Of a stretch of DNA of 64,000 bases, positions 28,403 through 37,064 are shown piece after piece. The notes under the pieces were generated by a model. That model worked only from the letters and a program-made list of their open reading frames with translations. It had not been told where the DNA came from and made no database searches. Source of the DNA: Citrobacter sp. FP75. GTDB lineage: Bacteria > Pseudomonadota > Gammaproteobacteria > Enterobacterales > Enterobacteriaceae. The stretch spans positions 1,426,001 to 1,490,000 of the forward strand of contig NZ_JAFDOE010000001.1 of assembly GCF_018342065.1 (NCBI RefSeq), read 5' to 3'. The position numbers and the translations under genes were made by a program. How positions within the stretch are numbered: position 1 is the stretch's first letter; every line of letters begins with the position of its first letter.

Positions 28403-28786
28403 ATGTCCAGACGCAATACTGACACAATCACTATTCATAGCATTTTGGACTGGATCGAAAATAACCTTGAATCCCCACTGTCACTGGAAAAAGTGTCGGA
28501 GCGTTCAGGTTACTCCAAATGGCACCTGCAACGGATGTTTAAAAAAGAAACCGGCCATTCATTAGGCCAATACATCCGCAGTCGTAAAATGACTGAAATA
28601 GCGCAGAAATTAAAAGAAAGTAACGAGCCGATCCTGTATCTGGCGGAGCGTTACGGCTTTGAGTCTCAGCAAACGCTGACCCGGACCTTCAAAAACTATT
28701 TTGATGTGCCGCCACATAAGTACCGTATGACAAATATGCACGGCGAATCGCGGTATTTGCATCCGCTTAACCAATGTAACTGCTAA
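28403..28786 (+). CDS. marA: Transcriptional activator MarA
   Basis: 127 residues from ATG 28403; an ATG at 28397 is too close to the AGAGG ribosome site. AraC/XylS-type activator with two helix-turn-helix units ([20 protein letters not shown] and [20 protein letters not shown]) that bind marboxes as a monomer. It activates acrAB, tolC, micF and others and lowers OmpF, giving broad antibiotic and solvent tolerance. It is almost identical to E. coli MarA over the DNA-contacting helices. Confidence 0.96.
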   Translation: MSRRNTDTITIHSILDWIENNLESPLSLEKVSERSGYSKWHLQRMFKKETGHSLGQYIRSRKMTEIAQKLKESNEPILYLAERYGFESQQTLTRTFKNYFDVPPHKYRMTNMHGESRYLHPLNQCNC

Positions 28787-28816
28787 TCGCCTGTAAAAGA
28801 CGTAACCGAGGAAATC

Positions 28817-29035
28817 ATGAAAATTCTGTCATCTGCAATGCTGGCCCTGCTGCTTGTTGTTTCGGGTCAGAGCATGGCGGAACAAACCGCGCAACCTATA
28901 ACGGCCAACAATCGCGATGCGATGATTATGCCGCCTGCGCAGGAGCAGTCCCCGTTTGATTTTAATCATATGGGTGCGGGCAGCGATAAGTCCGACGAGC
29001 TGGGTGTGCCGTATTACAACATGCGCAGTTTGTAA
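28817..29035 (+). CDS. marB: Periplasmic MarB
   Basis: 72 residues, same length as E. coli MarB. Signal peptide of about 21 residues ending QSMA, followed by a short mature part with PPAQEQSPFDFNHMG and GSDKSDELGVPYYN. In E. coli MarB lowers marA transcription indirectly from the periplasm. Third gene of the operon; it ends just before the terminator. Confidence 0.93.
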   Translation: MKILSSAMLALLLVVSGQSMAEQTAQPITANNRDAMIMPPAQEQSPFDFNHMGAGSDKSDELGVPYYNMRSL

Positions 29036-29043
29036 CTCATTTT

Positions 29044-29067
29044 GCCCCGCCGCTGCGGGGCTTTTTT
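29044..29067 (+). terminator. Terminator of marRAB
   Basis: GCCCCGC (29044-29050) pairs with GCGGGGC (29055-29061) and is followed by six T residues. It lies 9 nt after the marB stop and overlaps the convergent eamA stop. Confidence 0.9.
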
Positions 29068-29965
29068 ATCCCCTCATCTGCACAACCTTGCGCAAACGAA
29101 AGCCGAACACGTTGATGTACAACCCCGCCATAATCAGCAACGCGCCGATAAGCTGTAATCCGCTTAGCGTTTCATCCAGCAACACTGCCGCACTCGCCAG
29201 CCCAACGACCGGCACTAATAACGACAGCGGAGCCACACGCCAGGTCTCATAGCGTCCCAGTAGCGTTCCCCATATGCCGTAACCCACAATCGTCGCCACA
29301 AACGCCAGATACACCAGCGAGAGGATAGTCGTCATATCAATGTGAACAAGGCTGTCCACGATTTGATCTGAGCCATCAAGGATTAGCGATGCCAGAAAGA
29401 ACGGCGCTATCGGGATTAATGCACTCCACACCACCAGCGACATCACTGCCGGGCGGGATTCATGCTGCATAATTTTCTTGTTAAAGATATTGCCGCAGGC
29501 CCAGCTCAGCGCCGCCGCCAACGTTAGCATAAAGCCGAGCATCGCCACATGCTGCCCATTCAGACTGGCTTCGATCAGCACCAGCACGCCAAACACTGCC
29601 AGCGCAATACCCACCAGTTGCTTACCCTGTAAACGTTCACCAAAAGCGAATGCGCCCAGCACGATGGTGAAAAATGCCTGCGCCTGTAATACCAGTGATG
29701 CCAGTCCGGCAGGCATGCCAAATTTAATGGCGCTAAACAAAAACGCGAACTGGCCAAAGCTGATGGTCAGGCCATAGCCGAGCAAAAGCGAGAGAGGGAT
29801 TTTCGGTCGGGCAACAAAGAAGATAGCCGGAAATGCCACCAGCAAAAAACGCAACCCCGCCAGCATCAGCGGCGGCATATTGTGCAGGCCCACTTTGATG
29901 ACGACAAAATTCAGTCCCCACACCACCACGACCAGTAATGCTAACAGTCCGTCTTTACGCGACAT
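29066..29965 (-). CDS. eamA: Cysteine/O-acetylserine exporter EamA
   Basis: 299 residues, ten-helix drug/metabolite transporter made of two EamA repeats. In E. coli (YdeD) it exports cysteine-pathway metabolites. Seen: start MSRKDGLLALLVVVVWGLNFVVIK, the first-repeat APLSLLVPVVGLASA-like block near residue 240, and a basic end FGFRLRKVVQ. It is convergent with marB and shares its terminator. Confidence 0.94.
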   Translation of the reverse strand: MSRKDGLLALLVVVVWGLNFVVIKVGLHNMPPLMLAGLRFLLVAFPAIFFVARPKIPLSLLLGYGLTISFGQFAFLFSAIKFGMPAGLASLVLQAQAFFTIVLGAFAFGERLQGKQLVGIALAVFGVLVLIEASLNGQHVAMLGFMLTLAAALSWACGNIFNKKIMQHESRPAVMSLVVWSALIPIAPFFLASLILDGSDQIVDSLVHIDMTTILSLVYLAFVATIVGYGIWGTLLGRYETWRVAPLSLLVPVVGLASAAVLLDETLSGLQLIGALLIMAGLYINVFGFRLRKVVQMRG

Positions 29966-30162
29966 TCCCCGCCCCTGTAAATATTAAATTTTTGTAAACA
30001 AGCTAAAGTAACGGAAATCGTTGCCCGGCAACAGATCATTAATTCAGGTAGGGTTAACCAGGCATTTTCGGACAACTTATTGAGTATACATCACACATTT
30101 GCCATGCTATTTCTGTTTGAAATTTAATAAAAACATAACAACATGCATTGTCGGGCAGGAAA

Positions 30163-31362
30163 ATGAATACCACTCTGAGAAGGTCCACCTTCGCGTTACT
30201 CGCCTCATCACTGTTATTAACAATTGGACGTGGCGCCACGCTCCCGTTCATGACCATCTATCTCAACCGTCAGTACGGGCTGAGCGTCGATCTGATTGGT
30301 TACGCCATGACGGTCGCCCTGACCATTGGCGTCATCTTTAGTCTTGGCTTCGGTATCCTGGCTGATAAGTTCGATAAGAAGCGCTATATGCTGCTGGCGA
30401 TTACCGGCTTTGCATCCGGCTTTATCGCGATTCCGCTGGTGCATAACGTGGTCGTGGTGGTGCTGCTTTTTGCCCTGATCAACTGCGCCTACTCCGTCTT
30501 CGCCACGGTGCTGAAGGCCTGGTTTGCCGATAATCTCTCCGCCACCAACAAAACCAAAATTTTCTCGCTTAACTACACGGTACTGAATATTGGCTGGACC
30601 GTGGGTCCGCCGCTCGGCACGCTACTGGTGATGCAAAGCATCAACCTGCCGTTCTGGCTGGCTGCGTTTTGTTCGGCCTTCCCGCTGGTGTTTATCCAGA
30701 CCTGGGTAAAACGTTCACAAACGCCATCCGAAGGGCTGAACGCGTCGGTATGGTCGCCTTCGGTACTGCTGCGTGATAAAGCCTTATGCTGGTTTACCCT
30801 GTCCGCATTTTTGGCTTCGTTTGTTGGCGGCGCGTTTGCGTCGTGCATTTCTCAGTACGTCATGGTCGTCGCTGACGGTGATTTCGCGGAAAAAGTGGTG
30901 GCGGTCGTCCTGCCCGTTAACGCGGCGATGGTGGTTACGCTGCAATATGCCATCGGACGTCGCTTGTCCACCACCAACATCCGCCCGCTGATGGCTGGCG
31001 GAACGTTGTTCTTTGTGCTGGGTTTGGTGGGGTTTATCTTTTCCGGCAACAGCCTGCTGATGTGGGGCATTTCTGCGGCGTTTTTCACTATCGGCGAGAT
31101 AGTATACGCGCCGGGCGAATATATGCTTATCGACAACATCGCCCCGGCGGGGATGAAAGCGAGCTATTTCTCTGCCCAGTCGCTGGGCTGGCTTGGCGCA
31201 GCGTTTAACCCGTTAGTCAGCGGCGTTATTCTGACGACCCTGCCTTCCTGGTCGCTGTTTGTGGTGCTGATGATCGCCATCATCCTGGCCTGGATACTGA
31301 TGCTAAAAGGCATGCGAGCCAAAGCGTGGAACCAGCCCGCCGTCGGTTCAACCTTTGTTTAA
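30163..31362 (+). CDS. ydeE: Major facilitator YdeE (dipeptide exporter)
   Basis: 399 residues from ATG 30163, which follows AGGA; an in-frame start at 30148 adds five residues. 12-helix MFS protein reported in E. coli to export dipeptides and to alter arabinose efflux when overproduced. Seen: TIGRGATLPFMTIYLNRQYG in helix 1 and the A-motif loop GILADKFDKKRYMLLAITGF. The 3' end carries a PhoP box for the next gene inside its last codons. Confidence 0.92.
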   Translation: MNTTLRRSTFALLASSLLLTIGRGATLPFMTIYLNRQYGLSVDLIGYAMTVALTIGVIFSLGFGILADKFDKKRYMLLAITGFASGFIAIPLVHNVVVVVLLFALINCAYSVFATVLKAWFADNLSATNKTKIFSLNYTVLNIGWTVGPPLGTLLVMQSINLPFWLAAFCSAFPLVFIQTWVKRSQTPSEGLNASVWSPSVLLRDKALCWFTLSAFLASFVGGAFASCISQYVMVVADGDFAEKVVAVVLPVNAAMVVTLQYAIGRRLSTTNIRPLMAGGTLFFVLGLVGFIFSGNSLLMWGISAAFFTIGEIVYAPGEYMLIDNIAPAGMKASYFSAQSLGWLGAAFNPLVSGVILTTLPSWSLFVVLMIAIILAWILMLKGMRAKAWNQPAVGSTFV

Positions 31363-31379
31363 GGTTAAATTGCTACTAT
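31345..31379 (+). promoter_or_regulatory. PhoP box and -10 of mgtS
   Basis: GGTTCA, five bases, TGTTTA (31345-31361) matches the PhoP direct-repeat consensus with one mismatch. TACTAT (31374-31379) begins exactly 12 nt after it, the spacing of PhoP class I promoters. The box lies in the last codons of ydeE, including part of the stop. Confidence 0.72.
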
Positions 31380-31440
31380 AGTCATTAACGGGGTGACATT
31401 AAGGTAAGAGAGGAAACTCACAAATACAGGAGTATTGACT

Positions 31441-31536
31441 ATGCTGGGTAATATGAATATTTTCATGGCCGTTCTGGGAATTATTTTATTTTCTGGTTTT
31501 CTGGCCGCTTATTTTAGCCACAGATGGGATGATTGA
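31441..31536 (+). CDS. mgtS: Small membrane protein MgtS
   Basis: 31 residues, one membrane helix. The sequence starts MLGNMNIFMAVLGIILFS and ends YFSHRWDD; it differs from E. coli MgtS (YneM) by about one residue, as I remember. In E. coli it protects the Mg2+ importer MgtA from FtsH degradation and affects PitA, raising Mg2+ in starved cells. AGGAG lies before the ATG. It is preceded by a PhoP-type promoter and followed by a strong terminator. Confidence 0.93.
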   Translation: MLGNMNIFMAVLGIILFSGFLAAYFSHRWDD

Positions 31537-31563
31537 TGAACGACGACAGTCCTGAACCGAACC

Positions 31564-31602
31564 GGCCCCTTGTTGCATCACTGCTCAAGGGGCCATTTTT
31601 TT
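31564..31602 (+). terminator. Terminator of mgtS
   Basis: GGCCCCTTG (31564-31572) pairs perfectly with CAAGGGGCC (31586-31594), followed by seven T residues. Confidence 0.92.
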
Positions 31603-31645
31603 GCATGTTCCCGTCCCCTGAACACTTATTACCTGAACGACAGGT

Positions 31646-31750
31646 AAAAAAAACCGCCGGATAAACCAGCGGTAAATGCTTGCATGGATAGATTTGTGTT
31701 TTGCTTTATACGTTATCAGGCAATTCCCTGCACAGATAACGAATAGTTAG
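31646..31750 (-). ncRNA. mgrR: Probable small RNA MgrR
   Basis: Located between mgtS and dgcZ as in E. coli, with a terminator reading on the minus strand: CCGCTGG (rc of 31666-31672) / CCGGCGG (rc of 31654-31660), then eight T. The segment before it (AAACACAAATCTATCC and CATGCAAGCATTTACCGC) agrees with my memory of MgrR. MgrR is an Hfq-bound, PhoPQ-activated RNA that represses eptB and so alters LPS. The length of about 105 nt fits. The 5' end is an estimate. Confidence 0.68.
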
Positions 31751-31817
31751 CAAACTCTATCATCGACTACCCCAATGAAAGTTAAACGAAACGAAATCAT
31801 CTCAACAAATCTCACGT

Positions 31818-32738
31818 TCAGACACGCGTCGTTATCCGATCGTTGGTGCTTACCAGCGTGACTTGTTCGTGTTCATCCATAAACATACAGCGATTCCTGC
31901 CAGTCTGTTTCCCTTCATACATGGCTCTGTCAGCACGCCCGAGCGCCGTATCCAGCGTTTCTCCCTGATGAACTCTGGTAATGCCTGCCGTTACCGTGAT
32001 GCTGATCTCCCCCTCCGGGTACGGAATTTTTTTTTGCCCAATGAGATGACACAGACGCAAGCCCGCCTGGCAGGCCTGCTCATCTGTCTTTGTTTTAATC
32101 AGAATAATAAACTCTTCACCACCGTAACGATACGCAACCTCATCATATCGCGTCCACGACAATAAATTCGATGCCAAAGTACGTAGCACGACGTCACCCA
32201 CCAGATGACCGTAGTTATCGTTGACATATTTAAAACGGTCAATATCCAATATTAATAAATACATATTAAGAGATTTGGTATCGAGTAATTGCTGGTCAAA
32301 AGACTCATCAAGCATTCTTCTACCGGGTAACCCAGTTAACACATCAATATTACTGCGAATATTAAGTAAATAAATTTTATAGTCCATTACAGCAGACGTA
32401 AAAGCCAGTAGCGCATCCTGGAATCTGTCGAAATGCCATGACTGGCTACGTTCTTCCACTATTGCCAATAGCAACTCTTTACCTAATAAATGCATTTGTT
32501 CATGTGCTGCATTTATCTTACTCACATAACTATCATCTTCGTCATCCTGTGCCAGACGCGAGTTAAGCCACTGTCCGAATTGACAGGCATGGTGCGAATT
32601 TTGGCCCGAAATATCCACCTGAGTGACATCAGATGACACCATGCAGCGAAACATTTTTACTAACCATTTATAGTGAGCATCAATTGAGTGATTCAGATCA
32701 AGCAAGATTGAATCTATTTCTGCCGTTTTCCTCATCAT
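31818..32738 (-). CDS. dgcZ: Diguanylate cyclase DgcZ with zinc-sensing CZB domain
   Basis: 306 residues from ATG 32738. The N-terminal CZB four-helix domain (residues ~1-125) carries the His/Cys zinc ligands: DAHYKWL (His22), HHACQFGQWL and AAHEQMH. The GGEEF domain (from ~125) contains VLTGLPGRRMLDE, DIDRFKYVNDNYGH and the intact active site RYGGEEF. An RxxD inhibitory site is not seen. It makes c-di-GMP, inhibited by zinc, and in E. coli promotes poly-GlcNAc biofilm under CsrA control. GGA motifs near the start would suit CsrA. Confidence 0.94.
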   Translation of the reverse strand: MMRKTAEIDSILLDLNHSIDAHYKWLVKMFRCMVSSDVTQVDISGQNSHHACQFGQWLNSRLAQDDEDDSYVSKINAAHEQMHLLGKELLLAIVEERSQSWHFDRFQDALLAFTSAVMDYKIYLLNIRSNIDVLTGLPGRRMLDESFDQQLLDTKSLNMYLLILDIDRFKYVNDNYGHLVGDVVLRTLASNLLSWTRYDEVAYRYGGEEFIILIKTKTDEQACQAGLRLCHLIGQKKIPYPEGEISITVTAGITRVHQGETLDTALGRADRAMYEGKQTGRNRCMFMDEHEQVTLVSTNDRITTRV

Positions 32739-32888
32739 CACGGCTTCCTTCCCTGTGTGAGTATTGTTGATATACAATAGTTTAACGGCAATAAAGAAAA
32801 GTTATGTAAATTTATTAATAGTAATTAATATGCGGATTCTGGATTAGGGTGAGTACGGTCAGAGAACCACCTGACCGTACTCTCTCGA

Positions 32889-34934
32889 TTACTGTTCTAA
32901 TCCCCGGTTGCGCAGCATCGCATTAATTCCGGGCTCTCGCCCCCGCCATGCCGGATATAATCCGTGCAAATCAGAGCTATTACCACGAGAAAGAATTGCC
33001 TCACGGAAATATTGGCCATTTTCTCGTGTTAAACCGCCGTTTTCGACAAACCACTGGTAGCCGTCGTCGGCCAGCATTTGCGTCCACAAATAAGCGTAAT
33101 AACCTGCCGCGTAGCCGCCACCGAAAATATGAGCAAAATAACTGCTGCGATAGCGTGGCGGTACAGCCCGAATATTAAGGCCTTCCGCTGTCAGCGCCTG
33201 CAGTTCAAATTCCTCTACTGACAGAGCAGAATCAGTGTTTTGCAGACTGTGCCAGTGCATATCCAGTAATGCGGCGCTGAGCAACTCGGTCATATCGTAG
33301 CCTTTGTTAAACAAGCTGGCCCGCTGCATTTTATCCTGCAACTCCTGAGGCATTTTTTCACCAGTTTCTACATGGCGCGCATAGCGGGCAAAGACCTGCG
33401 GATGGCTCGCCCAGTGTTCATTAATTTGTGAGGGGAATTCGACGAAATCTCGCGGGGTATTGGTTCCTGAGAGCGTCGCATAGCGTTGGCTGGCAAACAG
33501 GCCGTGTAAGGTGTGTCCAAACTCGTGAAACAGCGTGATAACATCATCCCACAGCAGCAAGGCTGGCTTGCCCTCGGCGGGTTTCTGATAGTTACAGACG
33601 TTGTAAATGACCGGTCTGGTTTCGTTAAGCACCGATTGCTCAACAAAATTCCCCATCCATGCGCCGCCGCTCTTTGATTCCCTGGCGAAGAAATCGCCGT
33701 AGAACAGCGCCAGTCCCGTGCCATCGTGATCAAAAATTTCCCATACCCGCACATCCGGGTGATAAACAGGGATGTCGAAACGTTCGATAAACTTAATGCC
33801 ATAGAGCTGATTTGCCGTCCAGAATACACCTTCATTCAGCACCGTATCTAAAGCAAAGTAGGGTTTAAGCTGCGCCTCATCGAGGGCATATTTCTCACGG
33901 CGAACCTGTTCGGCATAGTAGGCCCAGTCCCAGGCCTGCGCATTAAAATCCCCCTGTTCTGTGTCTATGGCTTTCTGGATTTCAGCCAGCTCATCGCAGG
34001 CTCTCTGACGCGCAGCCGGAGCAATAGCCCGCATAAAATCGAGCGCCGCCTCGGACGTTTTTGCCATTTGATCGGCAATTTTCCATGCCGCATAGTGCGC
34101 AAAACCGAGTAACTTCGCCTGCTGCGTTCGGATTTCCACCAGCCGCTGGACGATGGCGCGAGTATCGTTGGCATCGTTATGCTCAGCCCGCGCCCATGCA
34201 CGGGTAAACAAATTCTCTCGGGTCTGCCTGTCGTGTAACATGGCGAGCGCAGGCTGTTGCGTGGTATTCAACAGCGGGATAACCCAATGGCCCTCAAGTC
34301 CTTTTTCTCTCGCGGCGGCCGCCGCCATGGCGATCGCTTCCGGGCCTAATCCGTCCAGCTGGCGGACATCATCAACCACCAGGGCACCTGATTTATTCGC
34401 CGCCAACAAACGCTGATTGAACTGGCTTGTCAGGGTGGCCGATTCGGTGTTCAGCGCTTTGAGGCGCGCTTTATCTGTTTCACGTAGTCGGGCACCGGCC
34501 AGGACAAAACGCTGATGAACAACCTCCAGCAGACGTAATGACTCTGCGTCCAGCCCTAACGAGGCACGCTGTTGCCAGACGGACTCAACGCGCGCGAAAA
34601 GCGCAGCGTTGAGATAAATATCATCCGCCAGCGCCGCCAGCTCAGCAGAGAATTCTTCATCAAGACGCTGTAACTCATCATTGGTATGCGCCGCCGCCAT
34701 GGCAAAGAAAACGCTGGTCACGCGCGTCAACAACGCGCCGCTCTGCTCAAGCGCCAGCAGCGTATTGGGAAAATCCGAAGCCTGTGGGTTTTGCACAATG
34801 GCATCAATTTCCGCGCGCTTTTGCTTTACGCCCTCATCAAAAGCAGGACGATAATGATGCACTTCTATGCGATCAAATTGCGGGGCCTGATAAGGCAAAG
34901 TGCTTTGACGTAAAAAAGGATTCGTTAACAACAT
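32889..34934 (-). CDS. dcp: Dipeptidyl carboxypeptidase Dcp
   Basis: 681 residues, the E. coli length. Zinc metallopeptidase of family M3 that removes C-terminal dipeptides; periplasmic or cytosolic location has been debated, and no signal peptide is seen. The active site LFHEFGHTLHGLFAS (HExxH) lies near residue 470, with the downstream metal-ligand Glu in the NTPRDFVEFPSQINEHW region. The rest is helical, and the C-terminal YFAHIFGGGYAAGYYAYLW block is conserved. Single gene, divergent from ydfG. Confidence 0.95.
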   Translation of the reverse strand: MLLTNPFLRQSTLPYQAPQFDRIEVHHYRPAFDEGVKQKRAEIDAIVQNPQASDFPNTLLALEQSGALLTRVTSVFFAMAAAHTNDELQRLDEEFSAELAALADDIYLNAALFARVESVWQQRASLGLDAESLRLLEVVHQRFVLAGARLRETDKARLKALNTESATLTSQFNQRLLAANKSGALVVDDVRQLDGLGPEAIAMAAAAAREKGLEGHWVIPLLNTTQQPALAMLHDRQTRENLFTRAWARAEHNDANDTRAIVQRLVEIRTQQAKLLGFAHYAAWKIADQMAKTSEAALDFMRAIAPAARQRACDELAEIQKAIDTEQGDFNAQAWDWAYYAEQVRREKYALDEAQLKPYFALDTVLNEGVFWTANQLYGIKFIERFDIPVYHPDVRVWEIFDHDGTGLALFYGDFFARESKSGGAWMGNFVEQSVLNETRPVIYNVCNYQKPAEGKPALLLWDDVITLFHEFGHTLHGLFASQRYATLSGTNTPRDFVEFPSQINEHWASHPQVFARYARHVETGEKMPQELQDKMQRASLFNKGYDMTELLSAALLDMHWHSLQNTDSALSVEEFELQALTAEGLNIRAVPPRYRSSYFAHIFGGGYAAGYYAYLWTQMLADDGYQWFVENGGLTRENGQYFREAILSRGNSSDLHGLYPAWRGREPGINAMLRNRGLEQ

Positions 34935-35071
34935 CTTTCACTCCTGAAAACGATTTGTTTACTAGATTAGGCTTCCGGGGAATCGACCGCAATCACGTTA
35001 CGCAGCATTAGCTCTGAACAGAATTGACGTGGTATGGTAATAGCACATAAAAAGCGTTGAGGAACAGTGAG

Positions 35072-35818
35072 ATGATCGTTTTAGTAACCGGAGCAACAGC
35101 AGGTTTTGGTGAGTGCATTACGCGTCGTTTTATTGAGAATGGGCATAAGGTAATTGCCACCGGACGCCGTCAGGAGCGCCTGCAGGAACTGAAAGATGAG
35201 CTGGGCGATAACCTGTATACCGCACAACTTGACGTACGTAATCGCGCCGCTATTGAAGAAATGCTGGCCGCCTTACCTGCTCAATGGCGCAACATTGATG
35301 TTCTGGTCAACAACGCCGGTCTGGCGCTGGGTCTTGAACCAGCCCATAAGGCTAACGTTGACGACTGGGAAACCATGATCGACACCAACAACAAAGGATT
35401 GATTTATATGACCCGCGCCGTCCTGCCGGGCATGGTCGAGCGCAATCGTGGCCATATTATCAATATCGGTTCAACCGCGGGTAGCTGGCCCTATGCCGGG
35501 GGTAACGTGTACGGCGCAACGAAAGCATTTGTTCGCCAGTTTAGCCTGAACTTACGTACGGACCTGCACGGCACCGCAGTGCGCGTGACCGATATTGAAC
35601 CGGGTCTGGTTGGCGGCACGGAGTTCTCTAACGTGCGTTTCAAAGGCGACGATGAGAAAGCCGTCAAAGCCTACGAAAACACCACCGCGCTGACACCGGA
35701 AGATGTCACTGAAGCCGTGTGGTGGGTGGCTTCGCTGCCTGCGCACGTCAACATTAACACCCTCGAAATGATGCCTGTTGCACAGTCCTTTGCAGGTTTG
35801 AGCGTTCACCGGGGTTAA
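35072..35818 (+). CDS. ydfG: NADP-dependent 3-hydroxy acid dehydrogenase YdfG
   Basis: 248 residues from ATG 35072, the E. coli length. Short-chain dehydrogenase acting on serine, allo-threonine and 3-hydroxy acids, and reducing malonic semialdehyde in the pyrimidine Rut pathway. NADP-binding VTGATAGFGECITRRF at the start, NNAG in VLVNNAGLALG, catalytic Ser in NIGSTAGSWPYAG and YxxxK in VYGATKAF. A strong hairpin (GTACCCGGC/GCCGGGTAC, 35824-35846) follows the stop. Confidence 0.95.
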   Translation: MIVLVTGATAGFGECITRRFIENGHKVIATGRRQERLQELKDELGDNLYTAQLDVRNRAAIEEMLAALPAQWRNIDVLVNNAGLALGLEPAHKANVDDWETMIDTNNKGLIYMTRAVLPGMVERNRGHIINIGSTAGSWPYAGGNVYGATKAFVRQFSLNLRTDLHGTAVRVTDIEPGLVGGTEFSNVRFKGDDEKAVKAYENTTALTPEDVTEAVWWVASLPAHVNINTLEMMPVAQSFAGLSVHRG

Positions 35819-35904
35819 TTTTTGTACCCGGCCTCGGGCCGGGTACAGATACCACCGAATAAGTGATAAAGTATTCAGGTTAACTCTCTAAAAAGTAAGA
35901 ATGA

Positions 35905-36591
35905 ATGACCGTAGAAACGCAGCTCAACCCTACACAGCCGGTTAATCAGCAGATTTACCGCATTCTTCGTCGCGACATCGTGCAGTGCCTGATTGCGCCC
36001 GGCACGCCGCTTTCGGAGAAAGAGGTTTCCGTCCGCTTTAATGTGTCACGCCAGCCGGTACGCGAAGCATTCATCAAACTGGCGGAAAACGGCCTGATTC
36101 AGATCCGCCCGCAGCGTGGCAGCTATGTGAACAAGATTTCGTTGTCGCAGGTGCAAAATGGTTGTTTTGTTCGCCAGGCCATTGAATGCGCCGTCGCCCG
36201 TCGCGCCGCGTCGATGATCACTGACAACCAGTGTTACCAGCTCGAACAGAATTTGCATCAGCAGCGCATTGCCATTGAGCGTAAACAGATTAACGATTTT
36301 TTCCAGCTGGACGATGAGTTTCACCAGAAACTGGCGTTAATTGCCGATTGCCAGCTCGCATGGGACACCGTTGAGAATATTAAGGCAACCATCGACCGCG
36401 TTCGCTATATGAGTCTCGACCACATCTCCCCACCGGAAATGCTCCTTCGTCAGCATCACGACATTTTTTCCGCGCTGGAGAAACATGACAGCGATGCCGT
36501 AGAGCGCGCGATGATGCTGCACCTGCAGGAAATCGGTGAGTCCGTTCAGTTGATTCGCCAGGAAAATAGCGACTGGTTTAGCGAAGATTAA
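35905..36591 (+). CDS. rspR: GntR/FadR-type repressor RspR
   Basis: 228 residues, the E. coli RspR (YdfH) length. The N-terminal GntR winged helix ([39 protein letters not shown]) is followed by an FCD-type helical effector domain with likely metal-binding His/Asp ([26 protein letters not shown]). In E. coli it represses rspAB. Here it lies 4.5 kb from rspA, with ydfZ, ydfI and ydfJ between. Confidence 0.93.
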   Translation: MTVETQLNPTQPVNQQIYRILRRDIVQCLIAPGTPLSEKEVSVRFNVSRQPVREAFIKLAENGLIQIRPQRGSYVNKISLSQVQNGCFVRQAIECAVARRAASMITDNQCYQLEQNLHQQRIAIERKQINDFFQLDDEFHQKLALIADCQLAWDTVENIKATIDRVRYMSLDHISPPEMLLRQHHDIFSALEKHDSDAVERAMMLHLQEIGESVQLIRQENSDWFSED

Positions 36592-36673
36592 TCCCTCCCC
36601 CTCACCTCGTTTTGGGGTGAGTTTATGCGTCCTTTTATCCCCCCTTCAGATCCGTCCAAAAAAAGCTGTGATT

Positions 36674-36719
36674 TTGATCTAAAACAAAAAAATTCTTTAG
36701 CGAGAAGCGTATTTATATT
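36674..36719 (+). promoter_or_regulatory. FNR-like site and promoter of ydfZ
   Basis: TTGAT-CTAA-AACAA (36674-36687) matches the FNR consensus at 9 of 10 positions. A -10-like TTTATA/TATATT run at 36712-36719 would put FNR near -41 to -44, the usual activating position. ydfZ is FNR-dependent in E. coli. Confidence 0.55.
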
Positions 36720-36784
36720 GCGCCCGTTACGTGGGACTCAAAAGCCCACGGGCTTTGACGGTAAGTTGGAGAGGAGAAACCACC

Positions 36785-36988
36785 ATGAAAACATACGATC
36801 GTAACCGTAACGCAATCACCACCGGCAGCCGTGTCATGATCAGCGACACTGGCATCACAGGCCGCATCAAGGCTATTGATTCCGATGGCCTGACCGCAGA
36901 GCAAATTCGCCGCGGGAAAACAGTGGAAATCGAGGGTTGTGAAGGCAAGTATGCCCCTCTCGAATTGATTCGTCTGGGTATGAACTGA
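36785..36988 (+). CDS. ydfZ: Selenium-binding protein YdfZ
   Basis: 67 residues, same length as E. coli YdfZ, which was found as a selenium-containing protein with selenium bound to a cysteine. The single Cys is in [19 protein letters not shown]. The domain starts [26 protein letters not shown] precedes the ATG; longer in-frame starts upstream are not supported. Likely induced without oxygen by FNR. Confidence 0.92.
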   Translation: MKTYDRNRNAITTGSRVMISDTGITGRIKAIDSDGLTAEQIRRGKTVEIEGCEGKYAPLELIRLGMN

Positions 36989-37064
36989 TTGGTGTGAGTG
37001 TCAGCAAATAACGCGCCATCTGGCTGTAGTCTTAGCCGGATGGCGACATAATCGTTTTACTCCG

